Origin: Larix kaempferi
Taxonomy: Eukaryota > Streptophyta > Pinopsida > Pinales > Pinaceae
Length of the DNA: 64,000 nucleotides
Assembly (NCBI GenBank): GCA_027924585.1
Contig: BSBM01000050.1
Coordinates: forward strand, 4,402,001-4,466,000
Direction of reading: 5' to 3'
Below the pieces are notes generated by a model. That model saw only the letters and a program-made list of their open reading frames with translations. It was not told the origin of the DNA and made no database searches. The position numbers were made by a program, and so were the translations under genes. Position 1 is the stretch's first letter. Each line of letters opens with the position of its first letter. Of the stretch, positions 33,914 to 44,705 are shown in pieces.

Positions 33914-35992
33914 TTGACTACCGATCCTGGGAACCCATACATAACCTGATTACATTATTAAGAGAATGGTCTTATCTAGTCCCTTGGAACAAAACATCTC
34001 ATCATGATTCTCTTCCTCTTTCTAAGAGAATCTCTTAACCACAAGCTTTCTATAGTGTGTTTGATTTGTAAATATTTTGTTGAACATCCATCGCTTGTTC
34101 AGAGTTCATCATTCATCATGATCTTTCCTACAAATCAAAATTAATTACATGATTAGTAATACTTCATAATCATCAAATCATATTGACATGATAACCTATT
34201 CTGCATACAGATATCATTTACATAGTTATGCAACTATTTTGACCAATACTTTGGCACAACACTTTCCCATATCCTGTATGCACACAGTGGCTATCTATAT
34301 GCCTTCCATCTCTACCAGAACATACTATCGAGAGTGTGCACAGCTCTCAGCATGTCAGCAAAGAGGTTTCATTCTAGACAAGCAACAATGGAATGTTTGT
34401 CCAACTTACCAATCATATGCATATTAGTAGTATATTGTTCAATGCTTTATGAATGTTTACACTCAGCATGATATATTCTAGGAATACAAATATGCATACA
34501 AGTAATATCATTTACTATTTCTAATAACAACTCAAATACTTATCTTTTATGTTTGTGTGGTTGCCTCCCGCTTGATCTTCTGTATGTCTTCTGAACTTCT
34601 ATTCATGTTGTACCACTGTGCATGCTCAAGTGTACACTAGAGTCATCCTCATGATCTCATACACAAACATACATTCATTAGTATATTCTCAATATTATCA
34701 AAACATTCTGATTCTAAATAATCTTGAATATGTACAGTCATGATCATTAGTATTCATGGTTTCAAGGAAGTCTTCTTTTACTCATGCATATTCTTGTTTG
34801 ATCTAGTTAGTTAAATCATCAACCAAGATAAGAGACATAATATGCATAAACCCTTGATTACTAACCAATCATACCAAGTATACTTACACAAGGTAAGATT
34901 CTAACATGACACAGGAAAACATACCTGAATTAGTATACCTGCTTAGTTATGTACAACATACCTAAACAATCTCTTCAATGATTTAGAGATCCTGAGCTAG
35001 AACCTGCATGTCTCGTAGGTTAAACATGATATAACAAAGTCATACATACCTCGTGAGTCTTTGTCTTCATGTTGTCATAATCATGGAACTTGATTTGTCT
35101 TTTGTGGTGTACCTGTGTCTTGTTAGCAGACAACATCAACCTCACACAACACCATAATGCATAAGTACAATCATATAGCCCTAATCAATGAATGTCTTTG
35201 AACATTCACATGCATTCATATTGTTACTAGGGTGATAAGACAATTAATAACATTAATCAAGATTGTACTAATAAATAACATGAAGACAAACAAATTATGA
35301 ACTTAATCAAGAATCATATTTCAAGGCATACCTGAACCTCCTTAAGTCATACCTGTCGAGACTTTTTGTAGTCTTCTTATGTAAGGCCTTAGCCTCAACT
35401 CCCCCTGAAACTTGATCTGGAGCTTGATTAGGGTTTGCTAGAGAAACCCTAAAAATTCAATCTTTGGCTTTCACACTTCTGAATGGATGGAAGAATGTGT
35501 CTTGCTGAGCTGATCAACCGAGCATTCTTCAATTTTGAAATCTCCAAAATTTGACCCCTCAAAATTGCCTTCGAAACTTCTGGATCTTCTAGACAGGAAC
35601 CCGAACTAGGGTTTGATGAAGCCCACCCTTCTGTCCAATCAAAAGGTTTGATCCAAGGCTCTAAACTCTTATTTTTCTGAGGAGCTTCCAGCCATGGACT
35701 CTGATTCCAATAATTCTAACTTTCTTCGAAACCCTAAATTCCGGAAGTCATGAATAAAGGTGCTCCAAAAATAATTCTGTTTTGACAGAAATATGTACCT
35801 GATTGTTTCTGCTATAACTTTGAAATTTCTGCTCCACAGGGTCTGAAAACCTTTTCTACAGTATCCTGACCTGTCATCTTTCCATCCTGACAGGTCTGAC
35901 CTCAATTGGATTTTCTGAGAGAGAGTTATGCCAAGTGTCGCAACGTGACTTGTTTATGGGATAAAACAAGAGAGTGAACTTGTACGGCGTGC

Positions 35993-35998
35993 CACGTG
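35993..35998 (-). promoter_or_regulatory. G-box/ABRE-like site 1 in Copia R leader
   Basis: On the sense strand the site reads GACACGTGGCACG, containing ACACGTGGC, the classic plant ABA-response/G-box core. The motif is seen; function is inferred only. Confidence 0.45.
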
Positions 35999-36169
35999 TC
36001 ACTGTTTGAACTTCAGCCTCTGAACACTTTTCTTGAGATAGCTCGCCCTGTTATCTTTCCATCCTGACAATTCTGACCTCAATTGGACTCTCTGAGAGAG
36101 TGTTATGCCAAGTGTCGCAACGTGAATTGTTTATGGGATAAAACAGGAGAGAAAAATTGTACGGCGTGC

Positions 36170-36175
36170 CACGTG
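36170..36175 (-). promoter_or_regulatory. G-box/ABRE-like site 2 in Copia R leader
   Basis: Second copy of the same motif, produced by the 177-bp duplication. Paired sites are often more active than single ones; here that is speculation. Confidence 0.45.
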
Positions 36176-36577
36176 TCACTGGTTCACCTTCGGCCTCTGA
36201 AAACGTTTTTTGAGATAGTACAGTCTATGTAATACCTGTCACTTTTTACGAAATTTCATTTGGATCTTCCTAGCCCAAGTTATGACCTTTTTTCCAAGGT
36301 CACTTGATTTTGACTGAGATCTGGAAGAGGCAGAAACCCTAACTTGTACTGATCATAACTCATAAAGTACAACGAATCTGAGGGTTCCCTTTGGACACAA
36401 GGTACCTGGGGATGTTATCTTCGACCTATAATCTTTTCAGACCTTGCACCTTCGCATAAATGGATTTAAAGCGAAAGTTCCATGATGACTGGTTTTTGCT
36501 ATGTAAAACCCTAACCTTCAAATTGTCGTAAGTAAAGCAAGTGTCGTAAGTGCCATACCTTGTCTTCCTTCAGGTCA

Positions 36578-36589
36578 GCTCTGATACCA
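36578..36589 (-). other. Primer binding site, tRNA-Met type (Copia R)
   Basis: Sense-strand TGGTATCAGAGC directly abuts the 5' LTR at 36590. It is a perfect match to the common plant Copia primer site. Confidence 0.9.
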
Positions 36590-37124
36590 TGTTAAAATTA
36601 AATATGCTAAGACAGAAAATAGCAGCATTACATTCTATTTCACAATAATAGCATATACAGGATCACTGAAGAAACAACAAGCATAGCATAAACACAAGAG
36701 ACACAGATTTATCCTGGGAAACCCTCATGGGGTAGAAAACCCAGCAAAGCTTTCCTCAATAAGATGATAAACCAAAATACAAGATGTGCTCCCTCCTTCT
36801 AATCCTCCTTAGCAAATATCCCAGACAAGTGCTCCTTTTTTCAAGTGTGTGTGTCAAATGAGGAACACACCTCCTCTATTTATACACTACTCTGACATAT
36901 ATTTTACACAAGTACATGTAGGCTCGTATTTAACCATTAGGTTATACCCTATTATAACTGACTGGGCCGACCCCCACATGGTGGGTCTAATAACCCTAGT
37001 TTCCACAACTCCTCGGAGGAATAAACATCTCCGGATACATAATAGAATCACCTCGGAGGGATGGAACATCTCCGGAATAAATAATGTAAAAATATAATAT
37101 TCTTAGAAGTTACAATATTCAACA
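36590..37124 (-). repeat. 5' LTR of Copia R
   Basis: 535 bp. The reverse TATA motif TATTTATA is at 36877-36884. The outer end (CAATATTCAACA) also forms part of the target duplication of the adjacent L1 LINE. Confidence 0.93.
36877..36884 (-). promoter_or_regulatory. TATA box in Copia R 5' LTR
   Basis: TATAAATA on the sense strand, positioned like the boxes of Copia A and B. It would drive minus-strand transcription of Copia R. Confidence 0.6.
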
Positions 37125-37129
37125 TTTTC

Positions 37130-37400
37130 AAAAATTCGCTCCAAGATTTGAACCAGAGCCGAGCTCGGCTGTGTAGTGGTGTGCAGAGTTTTTCTGAGGT
37201 GTAGTGCTTCCCTCTGGAGCTTAACATCAAGGATCTCAAGCTTCTCATCAAGGTTCCCAAGCCTTTCATCAAGATTCTGTACTGAAAATCTTTGGATGAA
37301 TGCAAAAATCGCTCCAAGTTTTGTACCAGAATCGAGCTTGGCCGTATAGTGGTGTGCAGGGTTGATTTGTGCTTCCCCCAGGAGCATTTCTTGGACCGGT
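37130..37400 (+). repeat. LINE 5' UTR repeat, 173 bp period
   Basis: CGCTCCAAG occurs at 37137 and 37310, each followed by a similar stretch containing GTGTAGTGGTGTGCAG or GTATAGTGGTGTGCAG. One full and one partial unit are present. Tandem 5' monomers are known as promoters in some mammalian L1 families; whether that applies here is unknown. Confidence 0.8.
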
Positions 37401-38122
37401 GGAGGACTTCTGTGCGCTGGTGTAGAATTTCATAGTTTTTTGGAGTGTTGATCAAGAAGAGCAGTGCTGTGCAGACTGTTCTGAGATTAGACATGGATAT
37501 AAGCTGTTCCTGAAGACGAGCCCTCTGATTGTGACCAGCTCTCCTGCGTGGGAGTTGAGCTATCAAGTGGGTTCTTCTTTGAGGTTCTTTTTTCTGAGTT
37601 AGGATCTTGGTTTTGTTCTCGAGGAAGGGACTCGATTTGAACTCCAAGATAGTGCAGTGAAGGTACGTTGCAGAACAGTTTGGAGGAACTCTGGCGCTAG
37701 ATGACCTGCTTACAAACATTTATCCACAATGGAGGAGGATGCTGTAGAGCGTACTGTACTGAATATGCAGATGATCTCCTTCTTATTCGCCCAGACCCTT
37801 GATAGAATGGCAAAATCCAAGATTACGGTAGCTGAGCGTTGCTAATACAAGAACGCAGGGCTTTCAGGCTATGAGGGTTGCGTCGGTTGCTTGACTTACA
37901 GGGTGTTATGGAATTCAATGGTCTTGGGGCAATGCAGATCTTTGACTGAACCTTGGAGCTGGGTGGAATATTGACGGGGATTGCAGGTGCCCTTGCTGTG
38001 ACTGTGGCTATTTGGAGTAGATTGGGAATTTTGGTGGACTGGGTGGTGAAGATAGTGGACATTTTGTAAGGAGGATTGGGGATTGGGATCTGGGGTTTTC
38101 AGCCCTGCTGATCTGGGGCATT
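37401..38122 (+). other. LINE 5' untranslated region
   Basis: About 720 bp between the repeat units and the ORF1 start, relatively GC-rich. A 223-codon minus-strand frame (37048-37719) crosses the LINE border and has no family resemblance, so it is not a gene. Short upstream ATGs occur. Confidence 0.6.
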
Positions 38123-40015
38123 ATGGCGAGCAGTTATGAGCAGGAGGTGGACTACACATCGGATGGAGATTGTGCCAGAGGGATTTTCGACCTTGGAACA
38201 AACAATACTGCGACCTCTGGGTCGAGGACATCATTGGGATCACTCTTGACAGGTAGGGGGGCAGGGTTCTTTCCTCGGCCTTCGGATGACAGGCCAGATT
38301 TGGCAGATATATTAGGGAGGACACTACAACCACAATTGGGGACATTCACAAACTTCCCAACCTGTTCGGTAGCATCATGTGTGGAGGGGATTGATACACT
38401 GAATAGGAATGGCAGACGGAGGATGGACCAGGGTGGCGGTTTGGACACCCTATCAGATGGGAATTTGGTTAGGTCTGGGGATCTTTGTGATTTTGATGAC
38501 AGGGGACTGGGTAGTGGAGGATTGCGTTACTCCTCCAGTGGACATGGAGATACTGGTGGTGGAGATACTCTACCTGTTGATGCAGCCCTGCTAGTTCCTC
38601 GAGCAGGGGTTTCTATGAAGGCAGAATCACACAAAAATACTGCTAAAAAGGTCAAGGAACGGAAGAGGAAGGATAAGCTTGTGCTGGGCGTGGATGTATC
38701 GATTGAGGAGGCTGAGGATTTCACACAAATTGCTGTAGTTGGACATGCCTGTGGTAAGATACTGGGACAAGGAACCCTACAGAAATGGGAAGCCGAGCAG
38801 TGGAAAGACATCGTGGCTACTGCACCCATTGTTCGGGTCTTAACGAAGGGATGGTTCTCCTTCATACTGTCGAATATGGGGGAGGTTGATGCAGTCTTAC
38901 GTCGACATTGGTCAATGTTGGGCGTCCCTATCATCCTGAAACGTTGGTCCCCTTTCTTCGATTCCAAACAGGAGAAAATCGACAAAGAACCGATCTGGGT
39001 GAAGCTTCCCGGGTTACCCATGCACCTTTGGAATGAAACAAGGTTTGCAGCGATTGGGAACTACCTTGGAGACTATGTATGCTCGGATTACTCCCATATT
39101 GAAACAGGTATTTATACGGTGGCAAAGATCTTGGTCAACATCGATCTTCGACTGGGGTTAACGGCTGAGATCAATGTACAAACGAAGGATGGGGCTTTCG
39201 TACAAATTCTGGACTATGTGGGTGTGCCGTTTAGGTGCCACCGATGTCACACTTATGGACATTTGGTTGCCTGTTGTCCATTAACATTTAGGGGCAGCAG
39301 ACCGAAGGTGGTGGCAGCAGATGCTGAATGCAAGGAGAAGGTGGTGAGCACTTCGGCGATGGGAGATGATACTTTCGAACCTCCAGTTGGCAAATGGGCA
39401 GAACATTCTCCGGTGGTACTCGACGCACTGTGTGGGCAGCAGGGATCCAAGGAACTTCCGGTTATGGAAAACACTGGTTTGGATGTACTTGGGCACAAGG
39501 AATCGGTTGCAGCAGGGGAAAATTTGGGTACCAAGACTCCATTGACGCGGGCTGCCTCCAAGCTACAGGAGCAGATAACTATCCGTCGGGGCTCAACTTC
39601 GAACAATTCGGGTTTGTCTCCTCACTTATCCTCTGCTGTTTCTTTACTTAATGACTCTATTGGTTTGGGGGAAGACTGTCTTGGGACACTTCATCCGGTC
39701 AGAACTGCTAATGGTCCTGTAGCTCCTTGTGTTTCGGATAGTGTATACACACCGTCCATTGTTACTACACAACACTCTCCCAGCTCTGGACGCAGTATCC
39801 GATATGCTCTCCGAAATAGGGTGATCACTGCTGATGGCTCGGGGGGTAAGGGACTTTCTGAAGTGGCTTTTAGTGCTGGGGGGAAAGGGCGGGGCCGCAA
39901 ATCTCATTTGTCAATAGCTCAAGAGAGGGCAAAAGTTGATTTAGTTATGGGTACACAATCCACTATCGAATGGGCACTTAGAGCAGCGAAAACCCAGGAA
40001 GGGGGTTTCATATGA
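38123..40015 (+). CDS. LINE ORF1 protein (DUF4283-like, CCHC knuckle)
   Basis: 630 codons, intact. Residues 1-185 are low-complexity and polar. About 205-370 forms a DUF4283-like region (KGWFSFILSNMGEVDAVLRR, then IWVKLPGLPMHLWNE, then KILVNIDLRLGL), the plant L1 nucleic-acid-binding domain. Residues 370-387 hold CHRCHTYGHLVACC, a CX2CX4HX4C zinc knuckle. The tail is S/T/G-rich. ORF1 proteins bind LINE RNA in the ribonucleoprotein particle. The start ATG at 38123 is the first of the long frame. The stop overlaps the ORF2 start in ATGA (40012-40015). Confidence 0.9.
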   Translation: MASSYEQEVDYTSDGDCARGIFDLGTNNTATSGSRTSLGSLLTGRGAGFFPRPSDDRPDLADILGRTLQPQLGTFTNFPTCSVASCVEGIDTLNRNGRRRMDQGGGLDTLSDGNLVRSGDLCDFDDRGLGSGGLRYSSSGHGDTGGGDTLPVDAALLVPRAGVSMKAESHKNTAKKVKERKRKDKLVLGVDVSIEEAEDFTQIAVVGHACGKILGQGTLQKWEAEQWKDIVATAPIVRVLTKGWFSFILSNMGEVDAVLRRHWSMLGVPIILKRWSPFFDSKQEKIDKEPIWVKLPGLPMHLWNETRFAAIGNYLGDYVCSDYSHIETGIYTVAKILVNIDLRLGLTAEINVQTKDGAFVQILDYVGVPFRCHRCHTYGHLVACCPLTFRGSRPKVVAADAECKEKVVSTSAMGDDTFEPPVGKWAEHSPVVLDALCGQQGSKELPVMENTGLDVLGHKESVAAGENLGTKTPLTRAASKLQEQITIRRGSTSNNSGLSPHLSSAVSLLNDSIGLGEDCLGTLHPVRTANGPVAPCVSDSVYTPSIVTTQHSPSSGRSIRYALRNRVITADGSGGKGLSEVAFSAGGKGRGRKSHLSIAQERAKVDLVMGTQSTIEWALRAAKTQEGGFI

Positions 40016-43000
40016 AATTATTATCTTTCAACTGTCGTGGGTTGGCGAGTCCCATTAAAAAATCGTCACTACGGAGGTTGGTGGAATTAAATCAACCGGA
40101 TGTTATAATGTTACAAGAAACTTTGGGAGGCAGTGAGGAGGTTGTTCGGGCTTTGGAACTATTGCTACCTGGCTGGAAATTTATAGGTGTGGATGCTCGT
40201 GGACGGTCTGGAGGGTTGGCCACAGGCTGGAAGATGAATAGCTGCAGGTATGACTGTTCTTGGGGCATTCCCTCTGGTATTGGATTGGAAGTCTGGGATG
40301 CATTGATGGGGAGGAGGATCACTGTTCTCAATATCTATGGGCCCTATTTAAATAGGGTAGGATTCTAGGACTCTTTGCTTAGTATGGACATCTTTGCTGG
40401 AAGGGATGTGATAATGGGCGGGGATTTCAACCTTACATTGGGGACTTCTGAAGTTTGGGGGCCTCGGGCTGTTCCGGATACACTAGCAAATTACTTTATA
40501 CAAGCCTTTGCAAGGAAGGACCTTCTTGACATTCTACCTAACAGGTTATCCCCCACATGGAGGAATAAGAGAACTGGAGATCAACGGGTGGCTAAGAGGC
40601 TGGATAGGTTTCTGGTGACTGATGTGCTGGCCATGGGAGTTGATGTGGTCAAGCAATGGGTTGGGACAGGGGGGGTTTCAGACCACTGCCCAATCCTGCT
40701 GGAATTAAGAGGTGGTCGAGAAAAACCTCCCAGTCCATTCAAATTCAATCCTAGCTGGTTGAAGGAGGAGGAATTTCTCAAATTAGTCCAGGCACGGTGG
40801 GTACATCGACCACCGGAGTCTCTGGAACATGCGGGAGTACACTTTCAACAAAATCTCAAGCGAATAAAAGAGGCCACTATTCTCTGGGCCTATGAAAAAC
40901 GCAGGAAAGATGATCAGAAACTGAGGGATGCTGAGCTGAATATTGATCGCTTACTACACAGCAGGGGCATGGGATATCTGGATGAAGTGCAGAAAGGTGA
41001 GCTGTTGGAGTGGGAATGCTACAGAAATGTGATTCTGTCTGAGAGAGAAGAGATGTGGAGAATGAAAAGCAGAGCGCTCTGGCTTCAATGTGGGGACGAG
41101 AACACAAAATTTTTTCAAGCCTATGCAAAGGGGAGAAAAGACACAAATTCTATCTGGGAATTATCCTCTACTGACGGGGAACAGGTATCCAGCTTTGATG
41201 GTTTGGCTGATATGGGGGTAAGACATTTTGAAGATCTATTCACTGCACAACCTGGGGCCACTATCACTGAGGTTATTCGGATGGCTCAGCTCTTCCCTCG
41301 TTTTGTGGGAGAGGAGGAGAACACTATGTTAATGGCGGAGGTGTTGCCGGATGAGCTCTCGCTAGTTATGCACTCCTTCCAGAAAGATAAGAGTCCGGGG
41401 CCTGATGGGTGGCCTATTGAATTTTTCTTGGGTTTCTTTGATTTGCTCGGAGAAGATCTTTTGAATGTGGTGGAAGAATCTAGAAAGTCTGGATTTATAC
41501 ATGGACCCTTCAATTCGACCTTTTTAGCCCTCATTCCTAAAACGGACAAGACTGAAAGCTTTGATGAATTCAGACCTATCTCACTCTGCAACTGCATATA
41601 TAATATTATATCAAAGGTGATGGCGAGGAGACTCAAGATTATCCTGTCTCAGAATATATCTAGTGAACAGTTTGGTTTCTTGGAAGGCCGTCAAATCCAC
41701 GAGGCAATTGGAGTCGCACAGGAAGGCATACACACTATGAAGGTACTGAAGCAGAAGGGTGCTGTGATCAAAATTGATCTCTCCAAAGCATTTGATCGGG
41801 TTAGTTGGCTTTATATCCGGATGCTTCTAACACACCTGGGCTTCTGTTATGAATTTATACGATGGATTATGGCCTGCATCAACACAGTGAGCTTTGCTGT
41901 CCAAATAAATGGTTCAGCGAGTCCATTCTTTCATGATGGCAGGGGCCTACGACAGGGATGCCCACTGTCACCGCTGCTATTTCTCCTTGTTGCTGAAGGC
42001 CTCAGTCGATTTATATTGAAAGCCAAAGCTGATGGTTCATTTCGTGGCATATCCATATCCCAGGTAATGTATATCACACATCTCCTGTTCGTTGATGACA
42101 TACTGATTTTCTGTGATGGATCGAAACAGGATATTGATAAGGTAGCTGAAGGCCTAAATTTGATGCAAGAGGCAGCGGGTATGTTAGTAAACATTGATAA
42201 ATCAACGATCACATGCTCGCATTTAACCGAGGGGGAGATTAACAGAATGACTATGAGACTACCCTACAGGACTCTTGATTTTGATGTTGGGTTAAAGTAT
42301 CTTGGCTTTCACCTGAAACCTAATGCATATTTGAAAGCTGATTGGCATTGGCTAATTGCTAAATTAGAACAACGACTTCGTGGTTGGAGTCACAGATGGC
42401 TTTCGAGGGCAGGGAGGCTGGTTCTGGTTAAATCAGTTTTGGAAGCGATTCCAGTGTATTGGATGTCCCTCGCTTGGATTCCCAAAGGAGTCCTCGAGCA
42501 GATCCGGCGGCTGTGTTTTGCCTTTCTCTGGAAGGGTAAGGGTGATAACCGGGCTTTGGTGTGGGCCAGATGGGATATGATTGCAGTCCCCAAAGCACTG
42601 GGAGGCTGGGGCCTAAAGAATATCTTCCTTTTTGCTAAAGACTTGGGGGCTAAGGTGGCATGGCGTATCATTCAAACTCAGAGTCTCTGGACTAGAGTGG
42701 TATACCATAAATACATTGCTCCATTAACTCTTAATGAATGGATTAGGCAGGGCAATAAGACGCGGGCAAATTGCTCGTTGGTCTGGAAAGCAGTGGTGCA
42801 TCATTTTCATCTGATTGGGTCTGGATTAGTGTGGAGAATTGGTAATGGGAGATACACACGTATTGGACTGGATCCTTGGGTGGGATGTAGAGGTGGACAT
42901 GTCTTACCTGCGGCCTTACGGAATTTTCTGGCAGATAGAGGCTGTCACTTTCTGGCTGATATTGAACAATCGGGAGCATCCACTCTATGGCAATAGGGGT

Positions 43001-44184
43001 GGATCTTTGCACAGCGTCTTGAGATTCCATATGACATGCTTGGAGCTTGGGAGGATTATATTCAGAACTTAAGATACACAAATATTTGCCTAACAAATCG
43101 GATTGATGAACTTATCTGGGAACACCATCCATCTGGTAGATACACCCCAAAACACGGTTATATTCAGCTGAATGTGAATATTCATAACAGGGATTTGGTG
43201 TGGTGGTGGAAACATCTGTGGACACTAAAGTGCCCGGGGAAAGCAAAACTACTCTCTTGGGCTATTTTGGAAAATAAGGCACCGACATGGGACATTCTAC
43301 AGAAGCGTTTCATCCAGGGTCCGGGGTTCTGTCCTCTATGTAAGGAAGCGGATGAGACAAACTCACATCTTTTTGTACACTGTCGATTTACACAAGCTGT
43401 GTGGGACGACATCTGCAAACTTTTGGAACTCAACGTGAGTTGGTGGGGAGTGGACTTTCATGACGCCTTCCAACTATGGTGGACAGATCATAAACATTCA
43501 ACTTTTCGGGCTGTCCCCTGTATACTCGCCTGGGGCATATGGATCACTCGTAATAAGATCATATTCCAGGATTGTCGGGTCCCTTTGGAGCAAGTCGTGG
43601 CACAAGCTGTGGCTGTTATGCTACATTACAAGCCATCGATAAAAGCGACTCGCATCAGACCTGTGACCTTGGAAAAAATTGATAAATCCATGCCGTGGGC
43701 TTATTTTGATGGCTCATCTATAAACCACCAATCGGTATGTGGCGGAGGTGGAGTTCTTCACAAATCGGAGACCCATTATTTTCATATAATGGCTGGTTTG
43801 GGGAGTGGCTCAAATAACTACGCTGAACTGATGTCTCTTAAATTACTGATGCTTTTCGCACTTGAACAGGGTTGTTTAACTCTCCAGATTTTTGGCGATT
43901 CTCTGATTGTTATTGAATGGGCCAAGGAGATTACACAATGTAATGTAATGGTTCTCTCACCTATATTGGAGGAGGTATTACGGTTAAAATAGGCTTTTAA
44001 CTGTATTACATTCACACATATCTACAGGGAGAGAAATGGGATGGCTGACCTGCTATCTAAAGAATCGACAAATCAATCTATGCCTTTTGGCACATGGAGG
44101 ATCACGATACATTCCACTGAAGGTATCTACAGCTATACTCACCGGCCATTATTTGGGGACAATGTGGACCGTATGGAGGATTAG
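40012..44184 (+). pseudogene. LINE ORF2: endonuclease, RT, zinc motif, RNase H; three TAG stops
   Basis: One continuous frame of 1390 codons broken only by TAG at 40366, 42994 and 43990; no frameshift. Apurinic-type endonuclease: LLSFNCRGL, MLQETL, MGGDFNLT, SDHCPILLEL. RT: SPGPDGWP (41393), KIDLSKAFDRVSW (motif A, 41770), RQGCPLSPLLFLL (41950), FVDDILIF (motif C, 42088). Zinc motif: FCPLC...HLFVHC (about 43326-43384). RNase H: YFDGSS, NYAELMS, FGDSL; the last acidic residue, in RERNGMADLLSK, lies beyond the third stop. All catalytic motifs look intact. The encoded enzyme would cut DNA and copy LINE RNA in place. Confidence 0.93.
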
Positions 44185-44691
44185 AACAATACCGGGCTGC
44201 TTATATAATTACATACTAGCTGTATGGACAGAATTATCATGACAGGGTTAGCTGCGATACAAACGCAGACGAACCAGCGAGGGATATCAGAGAGTCATAT
44301 ATAAAAAAATTGGATATATGTGGTCTGTTAACACAGATACTGGAGACAAGCGAGGGGATTCCTGTAAGATCGGGACCATAGCTGCGATGTGCAGACAACC
44401 AGCGATGGACATCATTGATATATATATAAATATTTGGATATAAGTGGGCTGTAGGCAGTCGTTTACACTGATATTTGTAGAACAGCAAATTCACTGTAAT
44501 TGAAATCTGTAATAGGATTTTAGTGGGCTGTCTTGGACAGACCTGTATGAGTTTTGGGACATCTGTTATGATGTTGATATAAGACAGATATATGTGACAA
44601 TGTAGGGATCTTAGTGATTCTTTTACATGTGCTGAATGTAATTTTGTTCATTTATGAAATAAAATTACTGACTTTTTCCTTGGAAAAAAAA
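44185..44691 (+). other. LINE 3' UTR and poly(A)
   Basis: About 500 bp containing two similar stretches (GACCAGCG-type words near 44270 and 44395, period about 127 bp). A polyadenylation signal AATAAA lies at 44658-44663, and GGAAAAAAAA ends at 44691, directly before the right target duplication. Confidence 0.8.
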
Positions 44692-44705
44692 TATTCAACA
44701 TTTTC

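Larger units (their letters stand above)
35875..36230 (-). repeat. 177-bp tandem duplication in Copia R leader
   Basis: GTTATGCCAAGTGTCGCAAC occurs at 35925 and 36102, and CACGTG at 35993 and 36170, both 177 bp apart. The corresponding segment is single in Copia A (about 900-1110) and Copia B. Confidence 0.9.
33914..36577 (-). other. Non-coding leader of Copia R
   Basis: Corresponds to the leader of Copia A/B. The part next to the primer site (36230-36570) is clearly similar to 600-960. No gag, protease or integrase motifs are visible. It contains a 177-bp tandem duplication (about 35875-36230). Confidence 0.7.
29607..37124 (-). mobile_element. Ty1/Copia retrotransposon R inserted in the Gypsy LTR
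   Basis: Minus-strand element bounded by LTRs 29607-30143 and 36590-37124, with target duplication TTTTC at 29602-29606 and 37125-37129. In sense order it holds 5' LTR, primer site, about 2.6 kb of leader, broken RT/RNase H, three tandem arrays, polypurine tract and 3' LTR. LTRs differ at about a dozen of ~536 positions, so it is the youngest Copia here. It is related to but distinct from Copia A/B and likewise shows no gag or integrase. Confidence 0.93.
37130..44691 (+). mobile_element. Full-length L1-type LINE at the Copia R/Gypsy junction
   Basis: About 7.56 kb with 5' untranslated monomer-like repeats, ORF1, ORF2, 3' untranslated region, AATAAA and a short poly(A). The target duplication of about 15-16 bp, AATATTCAACATTTTC, occupies 37114-37129 on the left and about 44690-44705 on the right. 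It spans the last bases of Copia R plus the TTTTC duplicated by Copia R, so the LINE came after Copia R. An intact ORF1 and only three nonsense codons in ORF2 make it the best-preserved element here. Confidence 0.95.

Noticed and set aside
34188-34427. 79-codon plus-strand ORF in Copia R leader
   Set aside because: Antisense to the element, no similarity, and the region is non-coding leader shared with other copies.
37048-37719. 223-codon minus-strand ORF
   Set aside because: It spans the Copia R/LINE border and the LINE 5' UTR repeat; no family resemblance, antisense to the LINE.
38152-40331. Several minus-strand ORFs of 60-164 codons opposite LINE ORF1/ORF2
   Set aside because: Shadows of the GC-richer LINE coding frames.
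29607-44700. A single 15 kb Copia element bounded by the repeated ATATTCAACA ends
   Set aside because: The second CAACA+TTTTC end is a LINE target duplication; the LTR and primer site at 36578-37124 show the Copia element ends at 37124.
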